Part shown: positions 50,791-59,140 of the stretch, piece after piece
How positions within the stretch are numbered: position 1 is the stretch's first letter
Layout: every line of letters starts with the position of its first letter
Source: Virgifigura sp964551315
GTDB lineage: Bacteria > Pseudomonadota > Alphaproteobacteria > Dongiales > Dongiaceae
Length of the DNA: 64,000 nt
Reading direction: 5' to 3'
Assembly: GCA_964551315.1 (NCBI GenBank)
Contig: CAZKCM010000017.1
Location: 1 to 64,000 of the forward strand
Translations under genes and position numbers: made by a program
The notes under the pieces: generated by a model
What the model saw: only the letters and a program-made list of their open reading frames with translations
Databases searched by the model: none
Told to the model about the DNA's origin: nothing

Positions 50791-51870
50791 ATGCCTTCTA
50801 CGGTTTTGCGGCTTTCGAATGTCGTGAAGCGCTTTGGCTCCTTCACGGCGTTGCACGGTATTGATCTCGACATCGTCGATGGAGAGTTTCTGACGATCGT
50901 CGGGCCGTCGGGCAGCGGTAAGACCACGCTGGTTCGCCTCCTCGTCGGCATGGACGAGCCAAGCGCAGGCACGATTCATCTCAACGGCCGGCTCATCAAC
51001 CACGTCCCGGCCAACAAGCGGCCGACCTGCATGGTGTTCCAGTCGCTTGCCCTGTTTCCGCACAAGACCGTCGGCCAGAACATCGAGTTTCCGCTCAAGA
51101 TTCGGGGCGTGCGGCCGGCGGAACGCCGGGCGCGTGCGCTGGAACTGCTCGATCTGCTCAGGTTGAGTCGAGACTACTACGACAAGAGGGTGCAGCAATG
51201 CTCCGGCGGCGAACGCCAGCGTGTCGCACTCGCACGAGCGCTCGCCTTCGATCCGGAGATTCTGTTCTTCGACGAGCCGCTGTCGGCGCTCGATTATCGG
51301 CTGCGCAAGACGCTCGAGAAGGAACTGAAGGACCTTCACCGGCGGACCGGCAAGACCTTCGTCTACATTACGCATTCGCTCGAAGAGGCGATGGTCATGA
51401 GCGATCGGATCGCCATCATGCGCGAGGGGCGGATCGCACAGCTTGGCAGCGCGGACGAGATCTATTCGTCGCCGCGGTCGCGTTTCGTCGCGGAGTTCAT
51501 GGGCGAGGTGAATCTGTTCGACGTGGAGGGCGACGCGGACGGCCGGCTCGTCTCCTGCGATCCGGCGCTGCAGATCAACGCCAGGACCAACGGTCTGGAG
51601 GCCGGCACGCGGGCGGTCCTGATGGTTCGTCCGGAGTTCATCAGGTTTCTGGCGGATGGCGAAAGCGCAGACTGCGTTGTCCGGGGCACCGTCGTCAACG
51701 AGTTCGCGCTCGGCTCCCGCATTCAATACGAGCTTCGGTCGGAGACGGGGCGGACGCTGACCATCGAGAAGCTGCGCGAGGACCGGTTTGCCGGTTCGCC
51801 CGGCGATCCAATCGCGATCGGCTGGCCGCTTTCCTGCGTCCATCTGATCCGAGAGCCGGCGGAGCGCTGA
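50791..51870 (+). CDS. ABC transporter ATP-binding protein, PotA type, 359 aa
   Basis: Energises the importer. Walker A GPSGSGKTT is at 38-46, Q-loop FQSLALFPHKTV follows, the ABC signature reads CSGGERQRV, and Walker B is ILFFDEPLSALD with the H-loop VYITHS. The last 110 residues form a TOBE-like domain, as in the PotA/FbpC group. The gene lies between the binding protein and the two permeases in one operon, four bases from the next start. Confidence 0.95.
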   Translation: MPSTVLRLSNVVKRFGSFTALHGIDLDIVDGEFLTIVGPSGSGKTTLVRLLVGMDEPSAGTIHLNGRLINHVPANKRPTCMVFQSLALFPHKTVGQNIEFPLKIRGVRPAERRARALELLDLLRLSRDYYDKRVQQCSGGERQRVALARALAFDPEILFFDEPLSALDYRLRKTLEKELKDLHRRTGKTFVYITHSLEEAMVMSDRIAIMREGRIAQLGSADEIYSSPRSRFVAEFMGEVNLFDVEGDADGRLVSCDPALQINARTNGLEAGTRAVLMVRPEFIRFLADGESADCVVRGTVVNEFALGSRIQYELRSETGRTLTIEKLREDRFAGSPGDPIAIGWPLSCVHLIREPAER

Positions 51871-51874
51871 CGCC

Positions 51875-52729
51875 GTGGACCGGCTGGAAGAGCGTCAGGG
51901 ATTCCTGAGTTCGCTGCCGCTCAGCATCCTGCTGCTCCTGATCTTTGTCGCTCCCCTTCTGGTGGTCGGGGTCTTTTCCGTGATGCCGCCCCGGGTCTTC
52001 GACCTCTTCCACATGCCGAGCTTCGAAAACTATCGGATATTCGTGGAGCAGGGCTATTACCGATCGCTCCTGTGGTCACTCGGGATGGCGTTCGCGGCAA
52101 CCGTCGTCCTGTTCGTGATCTGCTATCCGCTTGCCTATGGCATGGCCAAGGTCTTCGGGAGGTTCACCCACGTAATCACCATCGGCGTCGTCATCAGCCT
52201 GTTCGTCTCCGAGAATATACGGCTGTTCGGCTGGGTGCTTACGCTCATGAAGGGGGGCATGCTGTTGGGCACCCTGCAAGCCTGGACGGGGATATCCATG
52301 GACAGCTGGCTCTACAACGTGCCCGTTGTGATCTTCGGCCTCGTCTACGTCTATTTCCCGTTCATGCTGTTCCCGCTCGCCCAAGGCATCGCCATGGTGC
52401 CCGAAGAGGTCCGGCAGGCGGCGAGCGACCTTGGCGCCTCACGTACAAGGATATTCTTCGAGATCGATCTGCCCCTTGCCATGCCGGGAATCGTCGTCGG
52501 AACGCTGCTGACCTTCGTCCTTGCGGCGGGTGCGATTGCCGAGTCGAAATTGCTCGGCGGACAAGTCATGATCGTCATGACCCAGGAGATCCAGTCCGCC
52601 TTTACCTACGGTCAGAACTGGCCGCTCGGTTCGGCGCTGGCGATGATCCTGATTGCGATCGTCGGACTTCTTGCCTTCATCGCCCTCAACAGGGTTGACC
52701 TAGACGGCATCATGGGACGACGCGGATAG
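51875..52729 (+). CDS. ABC transporter permease, PotB type, 284 aa
   Basis: An inner-membrane permease with six predicted helices. The EAA loop that docks on the ATPase is visible as EEVRQAASDLGASRTRIFFEI. The N-terminus (LSSLPLSILLLLIFVAPLLVVGVFS) is the first helix. The GTG start follows the ATPase stop by four bases with little room for a separate ribosome-binding site, which suggests translational coupling. Confidence 0.93.
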   Translation: MDRLEERQGFLSSLPLSILLLLIFVAPLLVVGVFSVMPPRVFDLFHMPSFENYRIFVEQGYYRSLLWSLGMAFAATVVLFVICYPLAYGMAKVFGRFTHVITIGVVISLFVSENIRLFGWVLTLMKGGMLLGTLQAWTGISMDSWLYNVPVVIFGLVYVYFPFMLFPLAQGIAMVPEEVRQAASDLGASRTRIFFEIDLPLAMPGIVVGTLLTFVLAAGAIAESKLLGGQVMIVMTQEIQSAFTYGQNWPLGSALAMILIAIVGLLAFIALNRVDLDGIMGRRG

Positions 52730-52733
52730 AACG

Positions 52734-53714
52734 ATGAGGCACTCGACCCTGACCAGGTATGCGCTGGTCGTGTACGGCATCGTCTGTCTTGCCTTTCTCT
52801 ACCTGCCGCTCGTTGCCGTCGCCTTCGCTTCCGTTTCGAAAGCGCGTTACCTGACCTTTCCAATCAAGCGGTACACATTCGACTGGTATCGGGAGGCCGC
52901 CGTGTCGGCGACCGTCGCCGATCTGGTCTGGATCTCGTTCAAGATCGCGGCGGTCGTGACCGTCGTTGCGATGGTCATCGGGTTCTTCGGCGCGCTGGCC
53001 TTCGCACGCTATCGGTGGCGCTTCAGGCGGTCGTTCCAGAAGCTGATCCTGTTGCCGATCTTTTTCCCGCAGGCCGTGCTCGGCCTTGCTCTCTTGTTGT
53101 GGTTCAACGGCCTCGGCGTCATACCGAGCTGGAAAACGGCGATCGTCGCACACCTCGTCTGGATCGCGCCGATCGCGACGCTCATCATAGCGATCCGCGC
53201 CTACAGCTTCGATCCGGCGCTTGAGGAGGCGGCGCGCGACATGGGCGCCTCGACTTGGCAGGTCCTTACGGAGATCACCCTGCCGTTGCTCTGGCCGGGT
53301 GTGCTTGCCGCCGGGCTGTTCGCCTTTCTTCTCTCTTGGGGCAACTTCCCGCTGTCGCTTTTCACGACGGGCGCGGACCAGACGCTGCCCGAATGGCTCT
53401 ACGCGAAGATGGTTTCGGGCTATTCGCCGCTTGTACCGACGGTCGGCACCGCGTCGTTCGTCGTTTCCACGATTCTGATTGTTCTCGTGATCCTGATCGG
53501 GCCAAGGCTCGTCAGGCGCAGATCCGTGCTTCAAGCCGGTCGCTCAATCAAACAAGTGCCGTCTCAACAGGAGGGGTTTCATGCTGACGTCGATCAAGGG
53601 CAAGTCGGTTATCGTGACGGGGGCGAGCAGGGGTATCGGCAAGGGTATCGCGCGCGTCTTCGCGGCGCAGGGCGCGAAAGTCCTCGTCGTAGCGCGCCAC
53701 GCCGAGCAGGCTGA
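52734..53714 (+). CDS. ABC transporter permease, PotC type, 326 aa with unusual C-terminal tail
   Basis: The second permease, with an EAA loop (EEAARDMGASTWQVLTEITL) and six helices ending near residue 260. PotC proteins are usually about 260-280 aa. Here the frame stays open past the last helix through a polar, Gln/Gly/Arg-rich tail, the last 45 codons of which overlap the dehydrogenase gene start at 53581. The tail looks like out-of-frame translation of the next gene, so either the overlap is real and the tail dispensable, or a stop codon was lost by mutation or sequence error. Confidence 0.88.
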   Translation: MRHSTLTRYALVVYGIVCLAFLYLPLVAVAFASVSKARYLTFPIKRYTFDWYREAAVSATVADLVWISFKIAAVVTVVAMVIGFFGALAFARYRWRFRRSFQKLILLPIFFPQAVLGLALLLWFNGLGVIPSWKTAIVAHLVWIAPIATLIIAIRAYSFDPALEEAARDMGASTWQVLTEITLPLLWPGVLAAGLFAFLLSWGNFPLSLFTTGADQTLPEWLYAKMVSGYSPLVPTVGTASFVVSTILIVLVILIGPRLVRRRSVLQAGRSIKQVPSQQEGFHADVDQGQVGYRDGGEQGYRQGYRARLRGAGRESPRRSAPRRAG

Positions 53715-54351
53715 GGCGGCGGCGGCGGAGATCGGCAACGGCGCGAGTGCCTTCGCGGGCGACGTGACCAAGCTTGCCGACATGGAGGACATGGCCAGAA
53801 CGGCCGTAGACCGCAACGGCGGCATCGACGTGCTGTGCGCGAATGCGGGCGTGTTCCCCCAGGCGCGCCTCGAAGACATGACACCCGAGCAGTGGGACGA
53901 AGTGATCACGATCAACCTCAAGGGGACCTTCCTCGCGGTCAAGGCCGCCCTTCCTCACCTGAAGAAAAGCGGCGAGGGCCGAATCGTGATCACCTCATCG
54001 ATCACCGGGCCCGTGACGGGCTTCCCGGGGTGGTCCCATTACGGCGCCTCCAAGGCAGGTCAGCTCGGCTTCCTGCGCACTGCAGCGATCGAACTCGCCA
54101 AATACGGCATCACCATCAACGCGGTGATGCCCGGCAACATCATCACCGAGGGGCTCGAAGGGCTCGGCGAGGATTACCTGAGGACAATGGCCGCCTCGAT
54201 CCCGCTCAAGCGCCTCGGGCGCGTCGAGGACATCGGCTACGCCGCCCTGTTTCTCGCGTCAAAGGAAGCCGGCTACATCACCGGCCAGACGATCGTGGTC
54301 GACGGCGGTCAGATCCTGCCCGAATCGGTCGAGGCGCTGGAGCAGGCCTGA
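53581..54351 (+). CDS. Short-chain dehydrogenase/reductase, 256 aa
   Basis: A classical NAD(P)-dependent SDR. Nucleotide-binding TGASRGIG is at 13-20, NAG at 88-90, Asn112 in INLKG, and the Ser140-Tyr154-Lys158 catalytic set is in ITSS and YGASK. An AGGAGGGG ribosome-binding sequence precedes the ATG. FabG-like annotation is possible from sequence alone. Its place after an amine-type importer and before the microcompartment genes makes an amino alcohol dehydrogenase or aminoacetone reductase more likely, as the SDR of the mycobacterial RMM locus is. The substrate is inference. It ends at a strong hairpin. Confidence 0.92.
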   Translation: MLTSIKGKSVIVTGASRGIGKGIARVFAAQGAKVLVVARHAEQAEAAAAEIGNGASAFAGDVTKLADMEDMARTAVDRNGGIDVLCANAGVFPQARLEDMTPEQWDEVITINLKGTFLAVKAALPHLKKSGEGRIVITSSITGPVTGFPGWSHYGASKAGQLGFLRTAAIELAKYGITINAVMPGNIITEGLEGLGEDYLRTMAASIPLKRLGRVEDIGYAALFLASKEAGYITGQTIVVDGGQILPESVEALEQA

Positions 54352-54362
54352 GCTGCGCTCGC

Positions 54363-54396
54363 GCACCGGGGTCGGCCCCTGCCGCGACCCCGGTGC
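54363..54396. terminator. Bidirectional terminator-like hairpin between convergent genes
   Basis: A perfect 12-bp stem, GCACCGGGGTCG/CGACCCCGGTGC, with a 10-base loop, sits between the 3' ends of the dehydrogenase and AraC-type regulator genes. There is no T-tract on either strand, so termination efficiency is uncertain, but position and stem strength fit a shared terminator. Confidence 0.6.
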
Positions 54397-54423
54397 CAAG
54401 GCTCCGCGTTCTTCGCGATCCGC

Positions 54424-55488
54424 TCACGCCCGCAAGCGCTGGGCGCGATACTGGCGGGGGGATGTGCCGGTCCAGCGGCGGAACGCGCGGGAGAAGGCCG
54501 ATAGCTCCGAATAGCCGAGCAGTATGGCGATCTCCGAGAAGGGGAGTTGGCGCTGCTTGATGTAAGACATCGCAAGATCGCGCCGCACCGTCTCGACAAG
54601 GTCCGTGTAGGTCAGCCCGGCTTCCCCGAGTTCGTGGTGGATGGCGCTTTGCGAGACACGAAGCTGCTCGGCGACCTGGTCGAGGGCCGGATACCCTTCC
54701 GGGAGCTTGGCCCGGATCGTGGTGCGCAGCCGGTCGATCAAAAGGTCGTTGGCGGGGGCCTCGGAGCCCAGCTGCTCGAGGCACATCTGCATCAAGGCCA
54801 GCAGCCTCGGATCGCGCCCGGGCATCGGCCGCGACAGGATTTCCGGCTGGAACAGCAAGGCGTTGGTCGGCTGGCTGAAATAGACGGGTGCGTCGAAAGC
54901 GAGTTCGTGTTCCTTGGCCATGGAGGGCTTCGGGTGCTCGAAATGGACCTCCTCCGGCGCCCAGTGCCGCCCGCAGCACTCGCGGATGACATTCAGGAAC
55001 ATGCCGAGTGAGAGCTCCGCATCCTGCCGGCGCTCGATGATCGAGGGATCGGTGATCTGGTATTCGAGGCGAATGAGACCGTCCTCGCCGCGTCTCAGCC
55101 GCATGACCGAGGATTCCTGATGATAGCGGAAGAGCAGCACGAGGTTCTCGAGCGCGCTTCCAAGCGTCGGCGAGGAGACCGCGGCGTAGCCCCACATACC
55201 GAGATCGCGCGGTTGGAATTGGTTGCCGAACCACAGGCCGAAATTCTCGCAGTCGGTCTGGTTCGCCGATTCCTCGAACAGGCCGCAGAACGTGCTGAGC
55301 TCGATCTTCAAGGTCGGCGAGCCGGTCATATCGGGCGTCATGCGAAAGCGACCGAAGATGCGGTCGACATCGCCGCCGAAACGCTCGATGAAATCAACGA
55401 TGCCGGTTGCGGCGGAGGCAAGAACGCCCGGAGCACGCCCGTTTACGATGAGGTCAGGGGCACCGGGCACGCGACGATCGCTGAACAT
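54424..55488 (-). CDS. AraC-family transcriptional regulator, 354 aa
   Basis: The N-terminal half matches the Arabinose_bd (PF12625)-type ligand domain of the ArgR/OruR group (LSTFCGLFEESANQTDCENFGLWFG and a DLGMWGYAAVSSPTLGSALEN segment). The C-terminal AraC helix-turn-helix pair occupies about 250-350: VAEQLRVSQSAIHHEL and EIAILLGYSELSAFSRAFRRWTG. It is divergent from the microcompartment operon at 55731 and convergent with the transporter/dehydrogenase unit, so it probably activates one or both in response to the imported amine. The ATG has a GGGGG tract just upstream. Confidence 0.93.
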   Translation of the reverse strand: MFSDRRVPGAPDLIVNGRAPGVLASAATGIVDFIERFGGDVDRIFGRFRMTPDMTGSPTLKIELSTFCGLFEESANQTDCENFGLWFGNQFQPRDLGMWGYAAVSSPTLGSALENLVLLFRYHQESSVMRLRRGEDGLIRLEYQITDPSIIERRQDAELSLGMFLNVIRECCGRHWAPEEVHFEHPKPSMAKEHELAFDAPVYFSQPTNALLFQPEILSRPMPGRDPRLLALMQMCLEQLGSEAPANDLLIDRLRTTIRAKLPEGYPALDQVAEQLRVSQSAIHHELGEAGLTYTDLVETVRRDLAMSYIKQRQLPFSEIAILLGYSELSAFSRAFRRWTGTSPRQYRAQRLRA

Positions 55489-55730
55489 AGTCCCCCTTCA
55501 TGGTGACGCTTCCCCTTCCGATCGGTATGGCTCCGACCTTTGCGCCATGATCGCACGAGCCCGGCTTCGCATCAAGCGGTCCCGGGGCTGATCCTCCTGT
55601 CAAGAAAGGCTTTCGCATTGTCAAGCGGGCCGGGACGAAGCGGCCTAGGCTGCACACTCGTACGATCGGTTTCAAAGGGCGCGGCACGACGGGGCTTAGG
55701 GTGGTCTCGGGCCGCATGGGCGCGTCGATC
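55489..55730. promoter_or_regulatory. Divergent AraC/microcompartment promoter region with direct repeats
   Basis: Two direct repeats, TCAAGCGGTCCCGGG (55572-55586) and TCAAGCGGGCCGGGA (55621-55635), lie 49 bases apart in this intergenic stretch. Paired direct half-sites are typical for AraC-family regulators, and the regulator gene itself starts at its left edge. Clear -35/-10 boxes were not identified. Confidence 0.45.
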
Positions 55731-57326
55731 ATGGCGGTTGTGGCAGAAGATATCGAGGCAAGGCAGGATCCGCGGCGCGCGGCCCAAATGGTCGAGAAGG
55801 CGCGCTGGGCCGCCGCCGCCTTCTCGACCTACTCACGCGCGGAGGTGTTGGCGATCGCCCGGGCCGTCGCTGACGCGGCCGCGGCAGAAGCGCGCCGCTA
55901 CGCGGAATGGGCGGTCGAGGAAACCGGCTTCGGCAATCCGGACCACAAGGAACTCAAGAACAAGCTCTGTTCCATCGGGCTTTACGAGCACTACAAGAAC
56001 GACAACTTCACGGACTTCCGCGTCGATCCGGCGCGCAAGCTTGTCGAGATCCCGAAGCCTGCCGGCGTCATCTTCGCGTTGACGCCGTCGACAAATCCGG
56101 TCTGCTCGGTCTTCTACAAGGCGCTCCTTGCGCTCCTCACCCGGAACGTCATCGTGATCAGCCCCCACCCGGCGGCGAAGGCCTGCTGCGCCGACGCCGC
56201 GCGCCTCATCGCGCGGACCGCGGAGGCCGCGGGTGCGCCGGACGGCGTGATCCAGGTGATCGACGAGCCGGCCATGCCGATCATCGACTTCATCATGAAG
56301 TCGGACAGGATCAATCTCATCCTCGCGACCGGCGGCTCGCCGATGGTGCGGGCGGCCTACAGCTCCGGCAATCCGGCCCTCGGCGTCGGCCCGGGCAACT
56401 GTCCGGCCTATGTCGACGAAACCGCCGACGTCGCCAAGGCCGCGAAGCGTATCGCGGACTCGAAGGCGTTCGACAACTCGATACTTTGCACGAACGAATC
56501 CGCGGTCATCGCCCATGCCGCGATCGCTGACCGGCTGGTTGGCGAACTCAAACGGCAGGGGTGTCACATGATCTCGCCGGAGGAGCGAGAGCGGCTTGCC
56601 GACCACCTGTTCCCGGCCGGGCGGTTCAACATCTCCCTGCTCGGCAAGCCGGCAGAGCGGATCGCGGAGAGCGCCGGCATCCGCGTGCCCCGCGGAACCC
56701 GCGTTCTGCTCGTGCCGCTTGAACGGATCGGCGACGACTATCCTCTGAGCCGGGAGAAGCTGTGTCCCGTGCTCGGCTTCTACGAGGTGGCCACCCGGGA
56801 CGCCGCGCTGATCGCGGCCCGCGCCATGGTGCGCCGGTCCGGCGCCGGTCATTCGGCGACGATCCACGCGTCCGACCCGGCGATCATCCTGCGCTACGGT
56901 GCGGAGCTCCCCGTCCTCAGGGTGGCCGTCAACGTCGGCTGCTCGACCGGGGCGGCGGGATTCGAAACCTTCCTCAGTCCCACCATGACGGTCGGCACGG
57001 GGTATTTCGGCCGATCCTCGGTCGGGGAGAATGTGGGCCCCGGGCATCTCGTCCAGTGGACCCGCCTCGCCTACAACAAGGCGGCGGAGGTGCCCTTCGA
57101 CTCGTTCGACGGCGTGCACCTCCCCGAGACCTCGCCGAGGCCACGCCTCCCCGAAGGACGGATCGACTATTCCTTCAACTGGGTGGGTGGCCGGCCGTCG
57201 GCTCAGCACGGGGCCGCGGATGGCACACCGGGAGACGCGACCGAGATCGAGCTCGACGACCTGCGCGCCGAGATTCGCCGGCTCATTCTCGAAGAGCTCC
57301 GCGCGTTCCAGCGTGAGCGGCCCTGA
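55731..57326 (+). CDS. CoA-acylating aldehyde dehydrogenase of a microcompartment, 531 aa
   Basis: Oxidises an aldehyde to the acyl-CoA with NAD+. It is related to the aldehyde dehydrogenase half of AdhE: catalytic Cys253 in KAFDNSILCTNES, and LALGVG-type GVGPGNCPAYVDETADV. The last 25 residues (ELDDLRAEIRRLILEELRAF) form an amphipathic helix after a flexible linker, the form of an encapsulation peptide that docks enzymes inside shells. The start is uncertain: GTG at 55701, ATG at 55716 and ATG at 55731 are in frame, and conserved helices begin soon after the last. It leads the shell-protein operon, with 21 bases to the first BMC gene. Confidence 0.93.
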   Translation: MAVVAEDIEARQDPRRAAQMVEKARWAAAAFSTYSRAEVLAIARAVADAAAAEARRYAEWAVEETGFGNPDHKELKNKLCSIGLYEHYKNDNFTDFRVDPARKLVEIPKPAGVIFALTPSTNPVCSVFYKALLALLTRNVIVISPHPAAKACCADAARLIARTAEAAGAPDGVIQVIDEPAMPIIDFIMKSDRINLILATGGSPMVRAAYSSGNPALGVGPGNCPAYVDETADVAKAAKRIADSKAFDNSILCTNESAVIAHAAIADRLVGELKRQGCHMISPEERERLADHLFPAGRFNISLLGKPAERIAESAGIRVPRGTRVLLVPLERIGDDYPLSREKLCPVLGFYEVATRDAALIAARAMVRRSGAGHSATIHASDPAIILRYGAELPVLRVAVNVGCSTGAAGFETFLSPTMTVGTGYFGRSSVGENVGPGHLVQWTRLAYNKAAEVPFDSFDGVHLPETSPRPRLPEGRIDYSFNWVGGRPSAQHGAADGTPGDATEIELDDLRAEIRRLILEELRAFQRERP

Positions 57327-57347
57327 GGAACCGCGGGCTTCGAAACC

Positions 57348-57962
57348 ATGGCGACGATCCGCTCCTACATCTTCATCGATCAGCTCCAGCCGAAGACGAT
57401 GTGCTATCTCGGCACCTTCGTGCGCGGCTTTCTGCCACGTACCAACATGGCGGCTCTCGTCGTCGAGGTCGCGCCCGGACTGGAGATCGAGAACATCACG
57501 GACGTCGCGGTAAAGAGCGTCGACGTTCGCCCCGGCATCCTGGTGGTCGAGCGCCAGTATGGGTATCTGGAGCTTCACTCCCATTCGACGGCATCGGTCA
57601 AGGCGGCGGGCGAGGCCGTGCTCGAATATCTCGGTGCCTCCGAGGCGGACGCCATGAAGCCCGAGATCCTCGCCGCGCGGGTCGTGAAGCGCGTCGACAA
57701 CTATCACGCGTTCCTGATCAACCGGAACAAGTCCGGATCGATGATCCTGCCGGGCGAATCGCTGTTCGTGCTCGAGATGCAACCCGCGGCCTATGCGATC
57801 CTCGCGGCGAACGAGGCGGAGAAGGCCGCCAACATCAAGATCGTCGACTATCGCATGATGGGGGCGACGGGCCGCGTCTACCTCTCGGGCGAGGAAAGCG
57901 ACATCCGTGCCGCGGCGCGCGCCGCGGAGCACGCGCTTCAGGTCAGGCAGGAGGTCCGATGA
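57348..57962 (+). CDS. Microcompartment shell protein BMC-T (tandem domains), 204 aa
   Basis: A shell trimer subunit with two BMC domains in one chain. The first has MAALVVEVAPGLEIENITDVAVKS followed by VVERQYGYLELHS. The second has AAYAILAANEAEKAANIKIVDY followed by GRVYLSGEESDIRAA. The strand order looks like the circularly permuted kind (EutS-like) rather than canonical. Such trimers provide larger pores, some of them gated. The stop overlaps the next start by four bases (ATGA). It has a diverged paralogue at 59141 with the same layout, so both are probably shell facets. Confidence 0.93.
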   Translation: MATIRSYIFIDQLQPKTMCYLGTFVRGFLPRTNMAALVVEVAPGLEIENITDVAVKSVDVRPGILVVERQYGYLELHSHSTASVKAAGEAVLEYLGASEADAMKPEILAARVVKRVDNYHAFLINRNKSGSMILPGESLFVLEMQPAAYAILAANEAEKAANIKIVDYRMMGATGRVYLSGEESDIRAAARAAEHALQVRQEVR

Positions 57963-58465
57963 CGACCCGGATCGACAGGGGCGAGTTGCGGGCGCTCATC
58001 AGGCAGGCGCTCGCGGAGGCGTTCGGCGATGCTGTTGCCTCCGCCGCGCCGCCGCCCGTCCCGGAGGGCCTCGTGGGCGAGCTCCGCGCCAAGCTCGGTC
58101 GGGGCACGCCGGCTCAGGTCGCCGTCAACCTGGAGTCCGGCGCCGACCTCGATCGCTTCGCACGCGATCTCATCCACGCCGCCGAGCACCCGGATCTCAA
58201 GGCGGCGATCCTGTCCGGCAGCATTCGGTTCGTTCCATCCGCGGTCGGGTCGCAGACCACCTCCCGTCAGGTGCCGCTCCCGGCGGCCGATCGGGGACCG
58301 AAGGGCACGTATCACATGACCGCGGGTGTATTGACCGAAAGCAAGGTCGTCGAGCTCGGCGCCACGCACGCCAGGATCATTCTCGGCAAGGGCGTGGTCC
58401 TCACGCCGCTCGCGCGCGACCGCGCGCGCGAGATCAAGGTCGAACTGGTGAGGCAGAAGCCATGA
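57959..58465 (+). CDS. Uncharacterised microcompartment-associated protein, 168 aa
   Basis: The first 25 residues (IDRGELRALIRQALAEAF) make an amphipathic helix, like a shell-docking encapsulation peptide, followed by an Ala/Pro linker. The C-terminal half ends in a segment, VLTPLARDRAREIKVEL, reminiscent of the ITP-x-AR motif in EutQ and PduM-like microcompartment proteins. There is no recognisable catalytic motif. It overlaps the BMC-T stop and the BMC-V start by four bases each, so it is coupled to shell synthesis. A structural or enzyme-recruiting role inside the compartment is the best guess. Confidence 0.8.
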   Translation: MTTRIDRGELRALIRQALAEAFGDAVASAAPPPVPEGLVGELRAKLGRGTPAQVAVNLESGADLDRFARDLIHAAEHPDLKAAILSGSIRFVPSAVGSQTTSRQVPLPAADRGPKGTYHMTAGVLTESKVVELGATHARIILGKGVVLTPLARDRAREIKVELVRQKP

Positions 58466-58737
58466 GAACCGGTGTCGTAATCGGCAGGGTTTGGGCGACG
58501 AAGCGTCTCGATGAACTGCCGGGGGGCGCGCTCCTGGAAGTCGCGTTCGAGAGCGAGGACGGCGTCGGCGAACGTGCGATCGCCTATGACCCTTTGGGGG
58601 CCGGCGATGGGGAGCGCGTGCTCGTCACGCAAGGTTCCGTCGCAAAGGGCTGGTTCAAGGATTCGAGATCGGTGGTCGATGCGCTGATCATCGGCATTCT
58701 CGACGAACCGCGGGCGCCCCCCAAAGCGACACGCTAA
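58462..58737 (+). CDS. Microcompartment vertex protein BMC-V (EutN/CcmL family), 91 aa
   Basis: Pentamers of this family close the shell vertices. The beta-barrel signature is complete: GVVIGRVWATKRLDELPGGALLEV, AYDPLGAGDGERVLVTQGSVA and VDALIIGILDEP. Length is typical. The start overlaps the preceding gene by four bases. It is the only vertex-type gene seen in the locus. Confidence 0.95.
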   Translation: MRTGVVIGRVWATKRLDELPGGALLEVAFESEDGVGERAIAYDPLGAGDGERVLVTQGSVAKGWFKDSRSVVDALIIGILDEPRAPPKATR

Positions 58738-58794
58738 CCAGAGCACCGAACGGAAGAACCCGGATACACGCGTAGAGACCCAGGAGGACAGAAA

Positions 58795-59070
58795 ATGTCG
58801 AATGCGATCGGTTTCGTTGAGACAAAGGGATACGTCGCCGCCTTCGCGGCAGCGGACGCCATGGTGAAGGCGGCCAATGTCACGATCGTCGGGCGCGAGC
58901 AGGTGGGCGCCGGCCTCGTTTCGGTGCTCGTCCAGGGCGATGTCGGTGCGGTCAAGGCCGCGACCGAAGCGGGGGCAGAGGCGGCCGGCCAGGTCGGGCA
59001 GGTGGTCTCCGTCCATGTCATCCCGCGGCCGCATGCCGACGTCGTGAAGCAATTTGGTCTCGCCAAGTAG
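58795..59070 (+). CDS. Microcompartment shell hexamer protein BMC-H, 91 aa
   Basis: The canonical single-domain shell protein: AIGFVETKGYVAAFAAADAMVKAANV, the pore loop region EQVGAGLVSVLVQGDVGAVKAA, and the C-terminal VVSVHVIPRPHADV. An AGGAGGACAG ribosome-binding sequence gives it stronger translation signals than its neighbours, as expected for the most abundant facet protein. It is the only BMC-H in the window. Confidence 0.97.
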   Translation: MSNAIGFVETKGYVAAFAAADAMVKAANVTIVGREQVGAGLVSVLVQGDVGAVKAATEAGAEAAGQVGQVVSVHVIPRPHADVVKQFGLAK

Positions 59071-59140
59071 AATCCGGACCGGTGCGTCGACGGCGCCGGA
59101 TCTCTCACGGATCCACCGAGCGGCACGCAAGGAGCGGCCT

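Noticed and set aside
53581..54351. FabG of fatty acid synthesis
   Set aside because: There are no acyl carrier protein or fatty acid genes nearby. The operon context is amine import and a microcompartment, so a general SDR call with an amino alcohol role is better.
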